Shown here in pieces: positions 16,545-24,645 of a DNA stretch of 64,000 bases. The position numbers and the translations under genes were made by a program. The notes under the pieces are model-generated. The model did no database searches and was not told the origin of the DNA. It saw nothing but the letters and a program-made list of their open reading frames with translations. The DNA is from Mycobacterium sp. SMC-4. Lineage in GTDB: Bacteria; Actinomycetota; Actinomycetes; Mycobacteriales; Mycobacteriaceae. The number at the start of each line of letters is the position of its first letter. Position 1 is the stretch's first letter. The DNA lies in assembly GCF_025263265.1 (NCBI RefSeq), contig NZ_CP079870.1:70413-134412 (forward strand), written 5' to 3'.

Positions 16545-18920
16545 TCATTGGCGGGCCAGCGCGATCCGGATCGCATCTGCTGGTGAGACGAGATGATTGT
16601 CGGCCTCTGCGGCGTCGGCGATGGCCAGCTGCACGCCTTTGACACGACCATTGAAGGCGTTGCGGCCCGGTGGGTAGTCGGGTGAGACGGGGGAGCCGGT
16701 GTCCACCCCGACGTCGCAGCCGTCGTCGGCGGAGAACACGTTGGCCAGGGTGGCCTCGACGCGCCCTTCGCCGGCTTTCTCGCCGTCGATGTAGAGCGTG
16801 ACGTCGCCTCCCTTGCCCAGACCGCCACCGGCGTAAGCGAACTCCATGCGCACCTGATGCTCACCCGCGGGCAGCGCCTCGGTGGATTCGGCGTAGAAGT
16901 GGGTGATCCCGCCGAGGTTGTAGCAGTACTTGAGCTTGCCGCCCGCGGCGTACAGGCTCCAGCCGCCGATGCTGGCGCCCTGAGCCACGATCACCCCTTC
17001 GGCGCCGACGTCGGGCACCACAATCTCGGCGGTCACCGAGTGCGATTTGTTCTTGACGTTGAGGACGCAGTTCTCCGACAACCGGCCCATGCCCGCAAAT
17101 AGCACTTGGGTGTTGCCCGTGATGAGTTGGGGGCGCCCGGCCAGGTCGGAATTCAGCCGCCGCGCGGTGTCGTCGTCGAGGGGCAGCACGTTGTAGCGGG
17201 TGGCTTCGATCAACCACAACCGCTGCAGTTCGTGAAGCTTCTCGGGCAACTCCTCGGCCAGATTCTTGGCCTGACTCCAATCCTGGCTGGTGTCATATAG
17301 TTCCCACACGTCATCGTCGAAGGCGACCGTCTGTTCGCCCATCAGCAGCCAGGGCGTCTTGTGCTTGGTGACCGCGGTCCAGCCCTTGTGGTAGATGCCG
17401 CGGTTTCCGAACATCTCGAAGTACTGAGTTTCGTGCCGGTCGGGTGCTTGCCCGTCGTTGAACGAGTACAGCATGCTGGTGCCCTCGATGGGGTGTTGCT
17501 GGATGCCGTTGACGAACACCGGCTCCGGTATGCCAGCGGCCTCCAGGATCGTCGGCGCGACATCGATGACGTGATGGAACTGGCTACGGACTTCGGCCTT
17601 CGCGGTGATGCCCTTGGGCCAGTGCACGATGGTGCCGTTGCGGGTCCCGCCCCAGTGTGAGGCCACCTGCTTGGTCCATTGATAGGGGGTGTCCATCGCG
17701 TGTGCCCAGCCGACTGCGTAGTGGTTGTAGGAGTCCGGGCCCCCGAGATCGTTGATCTTGCTGGTGAGGAACTCCGGGGTCTCGATCGCGGCCATGCCGT
17801 TGAAATTCAGCATCTCGTTGTAGGTGCCGTTGAGCGTGCCCTCCGCGGAGGCGCCGTTGTCGCCGACGATGTAGAACACCAGGGTGTCGTCCAGCACGCC
17901 GAGGCGCTCGAGGCTGTCGACCAACCGGCCCACGTGGTGGTCGGTGTACTCCAAAAATCCTGCGTAGACCTCCATCTGGCGGCGCAGGACCGGTTTGAGG
18001 TCCTCGGGCATGTCCTCCCACGCGGGGATCTCGGGATGCCGTGCGGTGAGCTCGCAGTCCGGCGGAATCACGCCGAGTTCCTTTTGCCGGTCGAAAGTCT
18101 GCTCACGCAGCTTGTCCCAGCCGTCATCGAAGCGGCCCTTGTACTTGTCGGCCCACTCTTGGGGCACGTGGTGCGGGGCATGGGTGGCCCCGGGTGCGAA
18201 ATAGGTGAAGAAGGGTGTGTCGGGGGCCAGCGCCTTCTGCTGGCCGATCCAGGCGATCGCCTTGTCGGTCATGTCTTCCATGAAGTGGTAGCCCTCTTCG
18301 GGGGTGCGGTCGACCTCCACCGGTGTGGTGCCTTCATACAGGCTGGGGTACCACTGGTTCGCCTCGCCGCCGATGAACCCGTAGAAGTACTCGAAACCTC
18401 CGCCTGCCGACGGCCACGCGTCGAACGGCCCGACCGGGCTGGTCTGCCACACCGGCACCTCGTGGCACTTGCCGAACTGGGCGGTGTTGTATCCGTTGAG
18501 CTTCAGCGTCCGCGCGATCGGCGACATAGTATTCGGCAGTACCGAACTGTACCCCGGTGCGCCGGTGGCGATCTCAGTAATCCCGCCCATACCGGCGGAA
18601 TGGTGATTGCGTCCGGTCAGCAGCGCCTGGCGGGTCGGCGAGCATAGTGCGGTGGTGTGGAAGCGATTGTATTTCAGCCCGCCGGCGGCCAGCCGTTCGG
18701 CGACCGGTGTCTGACATGGCCCGCCGAACGCGCTCGACGCGCCGAAACCCACATCGTCGAGCAGGATCAACAGCACATTCGGTGCGCCCGCCGGTGGCCG
18801 CAGCGGCTCGATCGGCGGAAACGCGCAGTCCGGGTCCTTCGCGTCGTAGGTGATCAACCCGGTACGGGTCTTACTCGGAATCGGTAGATGCGTTCTGTTC
18901 ACCACGTCTTGTTCGCTCAT
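16545..18920 (-). CDS. Arylsulfatase-type sulfatase
   Basis: The 791-residue protein is a type I sulfatase. LLDDVGFGASSAFGG holds metal-binding Asp residues, and ALCSPTRQALLTGRNHH carries the CxPxR motif whose Cys (about residue 93) is converted to formylglycine. HTTALC and VGDNGASAEG also match the family. It hydrolyses sulfate esters. No signal peptide is visible, so it is probably cytoplasmic or exported folded. The start at 18920 is set by AAGGAG upstream; the longer frame is not supported. The C-terminal 200 residues form a beta-rich domain (VRMEFAYAGGGLGKGGDVTLY), common in the long AtsA-like enzymes. Confidence 0.92.
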   Translation of the reverse strand: MSEQDVVNRTHLPIPSKTRTGLITYDAKDPDCAFPPIEPLRPPAGAPNVLLILLDDVGFGASSAFGGPCQTPVAERLAAGGLKYNRFHTTALCSPTRQALLTGRNHHSAGMGGITEIATGAPGYSSVLPNTMSPIARTLKLNGYNTAQFGKCHEVPVWQTSPVGPFDAWPSAGGGFEYFYGFIGGEANQWYPSLYEGTTPVEVDRTPEEGYHFMEDMTDKAIAWIGQQKALAPDTPFFTYFAPGATHAPHHVPQEWADKYKGRFDDGWDKLREQTFDRQKELGVIPPDCELTARHPEIPAWEDMPEDLKPVLRRQMEVYAGFLEYTDHHVGRLVDSLERLGVLDDTLVFYIVGDNGASAEGTLNGTYNEMLNFNGMAAIETPEFLTSKINDLGGPDSYNHYAVGWAHAMDTPYQWTKQVASHWGGTRNGTIVHWPKGITAKAEVRSQFHHVIDVAPTILEAAGIPEPVFVNGIQQHPIEGTSMLYSFNDGQAPDRHETQYFEMFGNRGIYHKGWTAVTKHKTPWLLMGEQTVAFDDDVWELYDTSQDWSQAKNLAEELPEKLHELQRLWLIEATRYNVLPLDDDTARRLNSDLAGRPQLITGNTQVLFAGMGRLSENCVLNVKNKSHSVTAEIVVPDVGAEGVIVAQGASIGGWSLYAAGGKLKYCYNLGGITHFYAESTEALPAGEHQVRMEFAYAGGGLGKGGDVTLYIDGEKAGEGRVEATLANVFSADDGCDVGVDTGSPVSPDYPPGRNAFNGRVKGVQLAIADAAEADNHLVSPADAIRIALARQ

Positions 18921-19054
18921 ACTCCGCGACTCCTTCGTTGTTTTGTTTCGGGTGGTGGCTGTCACCAGTACCGTCGCGCGCACCTGTCCACGGTGTCTGC
19001 TTGGCGGGGTAATCCATTCTGCCGTCCATAAGGTCAGGCCGTTTGCTGAGTTCG

Positions 19055-19528
19055 CTACGGTGCCAGGTGCCGTGACGTACTGCCGGTGCGGCGCGACAGT
19101 TGAGTCAGGACGCGGCCGACACCTCGTACGGCATAGATCCCGGTGATCACCGACAGCACGATCAACATGACAATCACCGGTAGCCAGTTGCTGCGGTGAT
19201 GGTTGACGTGCCACCACACGATGGTGAACAGCACCGCGCAGACGAACACGACAATGTCGCGCCAGTTGCCCTGATAGGACGCCGCGGCGTTGCGCAGTTG
19301 ACGGCTGCGTTCACCGGCCTCGACCAGCGTGTCGATGCGCTGGCCGATCATCTGCGACATCGCCGCGCGCCGGTCGGCCTGCTCAGCGGGAATTCGGTCC
19401 AGCAGATCGAAATCGGCGAGGATTCCCGCACGGATGTCGGGGCCTTTCACGTTTCCGGCCACCGCACCCAGCAACACACCGCCGGCGATCGGCGCGGCAC
19501 CCATTGCCAGCTCAGCAATCCCGGGCAT
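19055..19528 (-). CDS. Membrane protein of unknown function
   Basis: The 157-residue protein starts at the ATG at 19528, set by GGAGGT 9 nt upstream. It has an N-terminal hydrophobic hairpin (AELAMGAAPIAGGVLLGAVAG), a hydrophilic helical middle (ADRRAAMSQMIGQRIDTLVE) and two C-terminal TM segments (DIVVFVCAVLFTIVWW and WLPVIVMLIVLSVITGIYAV). I do not recognise a family. It sits between the sulfatase and the DUF1254 gene on the same strand, with gaps of about 130 and 115 bp. Confidence 0.68.
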   Translation of the reverse strand: MPGIAELAMGAAPIAGGVLLGAVAGNVKGPDIRAGILADFDLLDRIPAEQADRRAAMSQMIGQRIDTLVEAGERSRQLRNAAASYQGNWRDIVVFVCAVLFTIVWWHVNHHRSNWLPVIVMLIVLSVITGIYAVRGVGRVLTQLSRRTGSTSRHLAP

Positions 19529-19643
19529 GGTCGTGTGACCTCCAATCAATCACCGCGAAAAGCAAAAGCATGAGGAGTCGACATCGATGTCGGTCCCTGT
19601 GTTGGTTCGCCTTACATTGACGCCACATACTGCCTGGTCGTCG

Positions 19644-21092
19644 TCAGGTCTTCTGGGGTTTGGGTGCATGCCAGGTGCCGTCGAGCGCGGCCTGCTCGGG
19701 CCAGTAGAGGCGTTCGACGAGGCGAAACGAGCCCTCCGGCGCGGGTAGCCAATTGGACTCCCTGTCCGCACCGGGCGACTCGTGCTGCACGTAGATGGTG
19801 TAACCCCCGTCCGGGTCCTGCTTGAGACTGGCCAGCATCGGCGAGTTGATCAGGTAGCGATTGATCGGGTTGGCCACCAGCAAGCTCTCGGGCATCCGAT
19901 ACATCGTCAGCGACCAGAACGCGCGCACCGGTGGCAACTGGCCCGGTGCGAACCGGTAGATGTAGGTGTTGGCGCCATCGAGTGGCTGCCCGTCGGCGTC
20001 GTTGGGGAACATCGGGTAGATCGATTCGGCCGCGGTGTTGCCGTAGATTCCGTTGACCGCGCCGGCCATCCGGTACAGATAGTTGTCGCCGAGCATCTGA
20101 CGCGTGCCGAACAGGTCATTGGAGCTGACCTTGCCGGCGTCGATCTTGGCCTGCAACCCGTCGAATTCCTTCCACGCGTCGGTGATCGCGCCCTCGAACG
20201 CGTCGCGTTTCTCCGGGCTAAGGCTATCGATGGTCAGATCACTGTCTGCGCCGATCCCGATGGACGCGAACTTGGTGCGCAGTTCCTTCTCGGAATCCAG
20301 CACCGGCACATAACGCAGGATGAAATCCAGCGTCTCGAAGAACTTCGAGGACGTGCGTTGCTGCTCGGCGCTCAGCGGGACCGGGAACTCAACCGTCGGT
20401 GCCGCCTGCGGAGCCTGTTGGCCCAGAAATGCCGACAACGGTTCCATCGTGTAGCCGGCCTGGACCATCTTCACATTGTCGATGTCATCGGGCCCGAACA
20501 ACTGGGTGCGATACAACGCGAACGCGAATTCGGAATCCGACCGGATCACCTCATCGATGCCCGCGGGCTTTTCACCGCTCCAGCCGGGACCGGCCAGCAA
20601 GAAAGTGCCGCCCCCGTTGCCTGTGGTGCGGCTGCCCACATAGGCGAAGTTGTAGGTGTAGGCGTCGATGAACTGGATCGAGTAATAGCGGTCCTTCTCG
20701 ATTGGCGGCAGAGTCAGCACCAGCGGCTCAGCCCGCAGGTCCGCACCGAGCGTGGAATACGGGGTGTCGGAGTTGGGGGTCTGAATGGTGGTATCGGCCG
20801 GGGTGTACACCCGGGCATCGGAATGCAGACGATTCCACGGCCCCACAAACTGTGGGCTGTGCTCGTCGACGAAATACGCGTACTGCACCCGGTAGTTGTC
20901 GACCATCGGATACCCATAAATGTAGGCCTGCTTAGCGATCTCACGAATCTGCTGCACACTCACCTCACCCGTATCCTCGGCCGACTCAGACGATCCCTCG
21001 CCACCAGTGCACGCCGCTATCGCTGCCGACAACGCCACCACCGCAACGATATTCGACCAACGCCGCCGCGAACCGTGAATCCTCAACCACAT
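19644..21092 (-). CDS. DUF1254/DUF1214 lipoprotein
   Basis: From MWLRIHGSRRRW the protein has about 482 residues. The N-terminus is a lipoprotein signal (IVAVVALSAAIAAC, Cys at about 28). The body begins QIREIAKQAYIYGYPMVDNY, the signature of DUF1254, and ends with the DUF1214 region (AFWSLTMYRMPESLLVANPINRY). Such proteins are common in mycobacteria and have no settled activity. It is transcribed away from the AraC regulator that starts 130 bp upstream, so that regulator is the obvious candidate for its control. Confidence 0.85.
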   Translation of the reverse strand: MWLRIHGSRRRWSNIVAVVALSAAIAACTGGEGSSESAEDTGEVSVQQIREIAKQAYIYGYPMVDNYRVQYAYFVDEHSPQFVGPWNRLHSDARVYTPADTTIQTPNSDTPYSTLGADLRAEPLVLTLPPIEKDRYYSIQFIDAYTYNFAYVGSRTTGNGGGTFLLAGPGWSGEKPAGIDEVIRSDSEFAFALYRTQLFGPDDIDNVKMVQAGYTMEPLSAFLGQQAPQAAPTVEFPVPLSAEQQRTSSKFFETLDFILRYVPVLDSEKELRTKFASIGIGADSDLTIDSLSPEKRDAFEGAITDAWKEFDGLQAKIDAGKVSSNDLFGTRQMLGDNYLYRMAGAVNGIYGNTAAESIYPMFPNDADGQPLDGANTYIYRFAPGQLPPVRAFWSLTMYRMPESLLVANPINRYLINSPMLASLKQDPDGGYTIYVQHESPGADRESNWLPAPEGSFRLVERLYWPEQAALDGTWHAPKPQKT

Positions 21093-21213
21093 CCCCTTGC
21101 CTCCGAACGTCACACACCGCTGGCGCGTCGATCACCACGGACCGGCCGCCCATGGCACCATTGGTGCCGAACCGGGCCGCGACCATCTTTGCTGCCCACC
21201 ACCCTCCTTGTCT

Positions 21214-21250
21214 TGACATTTATGGACAACTTATTGACTGTAGTGGACAT
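21214..21250. promoter_or_regulatory. Divergent DUF1254/AraC promoter region with a direct repeat
   Basis: ATGGACAA at 21222 and GTGGACAT at 21243 are near-identical octamers 21 bp apart, two helical turns, in the intergenic DNA between the divergent genes. A TTGACA lies at 21214. AraC-type proteins bind paired direct repeats with this spacing, so this is a plausible operator. It also argues for the later AraC start codon. Confidence 0.45.
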
Positions 21251-22280
21251 GCATTTGATCCGGGGGTCGTCGCTGACCGGCTTCACCTCGCTGGTCACCG
21301 CCTATGGTGGCGACCCTGATGCCGTGCTGGCACTGGCCAACCTCGACCCCGACGACCTCGGACATCGCGATCGATTCATCCCGCTGCGCAACGCCATCGC
21401 CGCGGTCGAAGACGCCGCCACCATCCTCAACATGGCCGACTTCGGCCGCCAACTCGCAATACGACAGAACATCGACATCCTCGGCCCGGTTGGCGTCGCC
21501 GCCCGCACCGCTGCCACCGTCGCTGACGCCTTCACGATCCTCGACACCTACATGAGCGCCTACAGTCCCGGGATCCACACCCGTATCAGCGCCCATCCCG
21601 ATCCCGAACTGAGCCGGTTCGAATTCGACTTCACACTCAACCCGACACCCCCACACGCCCAGGCAGTCGAACTGGCCCTCGGTGTCACCCTGCGAGTCCT
21701 GCACCTATTCCTGGGCACCACCTACCGGCCCGTGGCAGTGCACCTACCCCATCCACCGCTGGGCACCAGATCCGATTACCGCCGCTACTTCGGCTGCCCA
21801 CCCCAGTTCAACGAACCGACCACAGGATTCACGATGCGCGCGGCCGACCTGCAACAACCACTAAGCCACGACCCGCTCGCCCACCAACTCGCCCTGAACT
21901 ACCTATCCACCACCCTTGACAACCCCGCCCGCGGCCTTTCGGGCACCGTGTGCAGCGTCATCCGCCAACTGCTCCCTACCGGGAACCTCACCGCCGAGGT
22001 GGCCGCCCGCCAATTCGGACTGCACCCCAAAACGCTGCAACGCCGACTGGCCGCCGAAGGCACCACCTTCGCTCGACTCGTCGACCAATCCCGCCGCGAC
22101 ACCGCCCACCGGCTCCTGCTCGATACCGAGCTGAGCCTGCACCAAATATGCAACCAACTCGGCTACTCCGAACAAAGCGTGCTCACCCGATCCTGCAAAC
22201 GCTGGTTCAACACCACACCCACCGCCCACCGCATCACCCGTGGTGGTGGCGATTCAATCACGCGAATTGAACCTAAGTAG
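21249..22280 (+). CDS. AraC-family transcriptional regulator
   Basis: The 343-residue protein has an N-terminal arabinose-binding-type domain of the OruR/ArgR-like class (LVTAYGGDPDAVLALANLD). Its C-terminal AraC DNA-binding domain has two HTHs, AEVAARQFGLHPKTLQRRL and LSLHQICNQLGYSEQSVLTR. I use the ATG at 21249 because the repeats upstream look like operator DNA; an in-frame ATG at 21222 is the alternative. It probably controls the divergent DUF1254 lipoprotein gene. Confidence 0.88.
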   Translation: MHLIRGSSLTGFTSLVTAYGGDPDAVLALANLDPDDLGHRDRFIPLRNAIAAVEDAATILNMADFGRQLAIRQNIDILGPVGVAARTAATVADAFTILDTYMSAYSPGIHTRISAHPDPELSRFEFDFTLNPTPPHAQAVELALGVTLRVLHLFLGTTYRPVAVHLPHPPLGTRSDYRRYFGCPPQFNEPTTGFTMRAADLQQPLSHDPLAHQLALNYLSTTLDNPARGLSGTVCSVIRQLLPTGNLTAEVAARQFGLHPKTLQRRLAAEGTTFARLVDQSRRDTAHRLLLDTELSLHQICNQLGYSEQSVLTRSCKRWFNTTPTAHRITRGGGDSITRIEPK

Positions 22281-22297
22281 CCCACGGACAAAGAGAT

Positions 22298-23416
22298 TCA
22301 CTCAACCTGATGGGTTGCGTTGCCCCCGTTGCGTTTCGCGTGGAACATCGCGTGGTCAGCGCGCGCAATAAGCGTGTCGAGCACCAGCTGCGGGCGCTCG
22401 TTGGCAACGATGAACTGGGTGTGCTCGGCGCTAGTGACCCCCACGCTGGCAGTGACGTCCGGCGAGCCTCCCGCCGCGATCGCACGCCTGATCGCCTCAG
22501 CGTTCTGTGCGCCACAGCCAGGAACGGCGATATCGACGACGGCGAACTCCTCGCCGCCCACGCGAGCGATCAAGGCCCGCCCTCCGGCGGCCGCCGTGAT
22601 CAACCGGGCGCATCGCACCAACACACGGTCACCGACAGTGTGGCCGTAGGTGTCGTTGACCTCCTTGAACCGGTCAAGGTCGACAACAATCACCACCACC
22701 GCGTCCCCGCTCGCCGCTGCACCGGAGGCAAGCAGATCACCGAAGTGCAAGTGAAGGCCGCGACGATTCAACAAACCAGTCAACGGATCGATTGCGGACT
22801 CGTTGGCGTCATTGCGTAGCGTGCGGATACCGAACTGTATCCCCAGCGGTGTCGCAATCACCGGGACCACGGCCCCGAGGATCCTGCCGGCGACAGCTCC
22901 GCCGAGGGCGTGGTCCGCGCTTGCCAGCGCGATAAACGCCACCGTTGTCGCGAGGATGAAGATGGTGTGCAGCGTCAGCGCTTTAGGCCCGTCGAAGAAC
23001 ATCAGATAGACCGATATCAACGCAAAGCAGTTCAGGGCGAAAAGGCCCATGAGCCAACTCGATCCGGTCAGAGCCACAGCAGCGATACCGACATCTGAGG
23101 TGACGATGAACGCTCGTGACTGCCGACGCGTCGGCCACGGGCGAACACACCACATCACCGCCCAGAAGGAGTTCACGACTGCGAAAACGATGACGACAAC
23201 TTTCGGTGTCGTCAACGCGGGCTCGGCCGCAGGCAACAACGCGGCCACGGTGATGATCGAAATCAGGCCGATGCCGGCGCCGATCATCACCCGAATAGCG
23301 CCGGCCATAGACCGCTTGGCGAAATACTGCACGTACGCGGAGTAGTCGACCGGTTCTCGCCACCATTCACCAACAAGCCGACCAAACACCCGAAAGCTCC
23401 GAAGATCCCCACGCAC
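22298..23416 (-). CDS. Membrane GGDEF diguanylate cyclase
   Basis: The 372-residue protein has about six hydrophobic segments in the first 200 residues, forming a membrane sensor domain. A GGDEF domain follows: DPLTGLLNRRGLHLHF, VDLDRFKEVNDTYGH, and the active-site loop VGGEEF. It should convert two GTP to cyclic di-GMP at the inner face of the membrane. No EAL domain is present. The start is a GTG; no better upstream site is visible. It converges on the AraC gene, with the stops 17 bp apart. Confidence 0.88.
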   Translation of the reverse strand: MRGDLRSFRVFGRLVGEWWREPVDYSAYVQYFAKRSMAGAIRVMIGAGIGLISIITVAALLPAAEPALTTPKVVVIVFAVVNSFWAVMWCVRPWPTRRQSRAFIVTSDVGIAAVALTGSSWLMGLFALNCFALISVYLMFFDGPKALTLHTIFILATTVAFIALASADHALGGAVAGRILGAVVPVIATPLGIQFGIRTLRNDANESAIDPLTGLLNRRGLHLHFGDLLASGAAASGDAVVVIVVDLDRFKEVNDTYGHTVGDRVLVRCARLITAAAGGRALIARVGGEEFAVVDIAVPGCGAQNAEAIRRAIAAGGSPDVTASVGVTSAEHTQFIVANERPQLVLDTLIARADHAMFHAKRNGGNATHQVE

Positions 23417-23809
23417 CCCAATCCCCCGTTCAGCCTTGCCGCAGCGGCACCAGTATCTCCCGGGGCTGAGCGCGGGCTACATCGAGACGCTTCCCAGCTA
23501 TCGGCAACTCCTGCGCCTCGCTGAGGCTATACGACTGCCATCTGCGTTTCCAGCACAGGAGTCGCCGCCCACGGCAAATTATTATCTCGCCGTCAACGTG
23601 GCGTGATTGGCCGACCCATGGGCAATTCCGGCGGTGATACCGCCATGCGAGGTCGGCATGAGACCCAACGACTGGACTGATGAGTGCGGGGTCAAGGGCA
23701 TGACAAACCCACCCACGTCCTACACATGTGCAGCCCGATCCGACTCGTCCTTCCACTGCGTACACATGTAGCGCTCGTCCTGAACAGTTGGGCAGCTCAG
23801 TTCTTGGTC
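23417..23809. other. Non-coding or decayed stretch before the truncated fic gene
   Basis: No complete gene is evident. One + strand frame near 23436-23606 reads plausibly (SAGYIETLPSYRQLLRLAEA) but has no start signal or recognised family and may be decayed. CACATGTA occurs near 23724 and again near 23763. The stretch ends at the inverted junction repeat. Confidence 0.4.
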
Positions 23810-24064
23810 TTAGTTACAGATAACACCGCCGGCCCACGCGTACACGTCCTGGAAGATGCGGTAATGCACGCGGCGGTAGTAATCGAGGTCGACGGTCTCG
23901 GGAAGCGCGGAGGGGTCATCGAGGATGATGCCGCGCATGCGGGGCGCGACGGCATGCGCTTCTGCAACCGCTAGGTCGGGGTAGTTCTTGATGCCGAATT
24001 TGTTCTTGAGTACACCTGGCGCATCAGGCCAGAAGTAGCTATCCCACGTGTCGTAGGACGTCAC
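23810..24064 (-). pseudogene. Truncated fic gene (N-terminal part only)
   Basis: The 84-residue frame encodes the beginning of a Fic/DOC protein: DSYFWPDAPGVLKNKFGI, then RRVHYRIFQDVYAWAG. After AWAG the sequence turns into the GTGTTATCTGTAAC repeat and stops. The HPFxxGNxR active site that would follow is absent, so the product cannot AMPylate. The start ATG overlaps the antitoxin stop (ATGA). Confidence 0.78.
23813..23826 (-). repeat. GTGTTATCTGTAAC junction repeat, inverted copy
   Basis: GTTACAGATAACAC on the + strand is the exact reverse complement of the 14-bp sequence at 6173-6186. Read in the fic direction it begins right after the codons for AWAG, where the fic coding similarity ends, and then supplies the stop. 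Together with 6096-6106 it brackets about 17.7 kb. Confidence 0.6.
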
Positions 24065-24276
24065 CTGTCACTGAATCCCGGCTGTGTGAAGCGGGCGACC
24101 ACCTCAGCGGCAGCTTGATCTTCGTTGAGTTCACCACGGTCCATACGGGCCAGGAGGTCGCGAACAGAGTCGCTGTCGGGGAACCCGGCGAGGCCGGCGG
24201 CGGCGATGGCCAGAGATGATGCCTCCTCTGGGGTGTAGGTCACCGGTCGGCGCTGGAGCTGGCTCATGAGAGGCAT
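24061..24276 (-). CDS. VbhA-like antitoxin of the truncated Fic protein
   Basis: The peptide of about 71 residues (from MPLMSQLQRRPVTYT; an upstream ATG at 24309 is possible) is helical and acidic, with ARMDRGELNEDQAAAEV, similar to the second half of VbhA/FicA-type antitoxins that block the ATP site of class I Fic proteins. It lies directly before fic with ATGA overlap, the usual order. With its toxin truncated it may be an orphan or could neutralise another Fic protein. Confidence 0.62.
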   Translation of the reverse strand: MPLMSQLQRRPVTYTPEEASSLAIAAAGLAGFPDSDSVRDLLARMDRGELNEDQAAAEVVARFTQPGFSDR

Positions 24277-24581
24277 TGTAGTTTCTTTCGTTTCGATGGG
24301 TTGCGTCAACAGAAAACGTGGGAGTGCAGGTTCTACGAGGCAGTCCAGCCTGGGATGGGCGGGTATCGAGGCGATCCTGAGCCCGGCCTACCTTCCCGAA
24401 GTGAGCCAAGCAGCTGCATGGGTCGCCGCCCCCATGCCCGCTGGCGTGAGCGTGTAAGCGATAGGTACGTCGCAGTGGTCCTCGTTGAGGCAGTAGGCGA
24501 TCGGGGAGTCGTCAGAAGCGCTGGAGTTCATGCGGGGCATCACCTCTCGTGTCGGAGATTGGGCTCACGGCCGTAAGTAAC
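24277..24581. other. Intergenic stretch upstream of the defence island
   Basis: About 300 bp hold no gene I can support. The stretch separates the divergent antitoxin and PP-loop genes and leads into the palindrome at 24582. Confidence 0.4.
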
Positions 24582-24623
24582 GGTGGTCTATAGCCTATCA
24601 GCAATGGTAGGCTATAGACCACC
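24582..24623. promoter_or_regulatory. Perfect palindrome with 16-bp arms upstream of the PP-loop gene
   Basis: GGTGGTCTATAGCCTA (24582-24597) is repeated exactly inverted at 24608-24623 around a 10-nt spacer, 22 bp before the ATG of the PP-loop gene. The outer arms are GC-rich and the inner part AT-rich (CTATAG). It could be an operator for a dimeric regulator or a 5' leader hairpin controlling the defence genes. The symmetry is certain; the function is not. Confidence 0.7.
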
Positions 24624-24645
24624 CTAGCGGAGAGCTGATCTACGA

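Noticed and set aside
18921..19217. N-terminal extension of the sulfatase
   Set aside because: The extra 99 residues are not sulfatase-like, and AAGGAG directly precedes the ATG at 18920.
19782..21221. In-frame 480-codon extension upstream of the AraC regulator
   Set aside because: It runs antisense through the DUF1254 gene and lacks family similarity; the regulator begins near 21222-21249.
6096..23826. Simple inversion between the TTATCTGTAAC copies
   Set aside because: If the segment had inverted, the missing halves of the membrane-protein and fic genes should lie at the opposite internal ends; neither is there.
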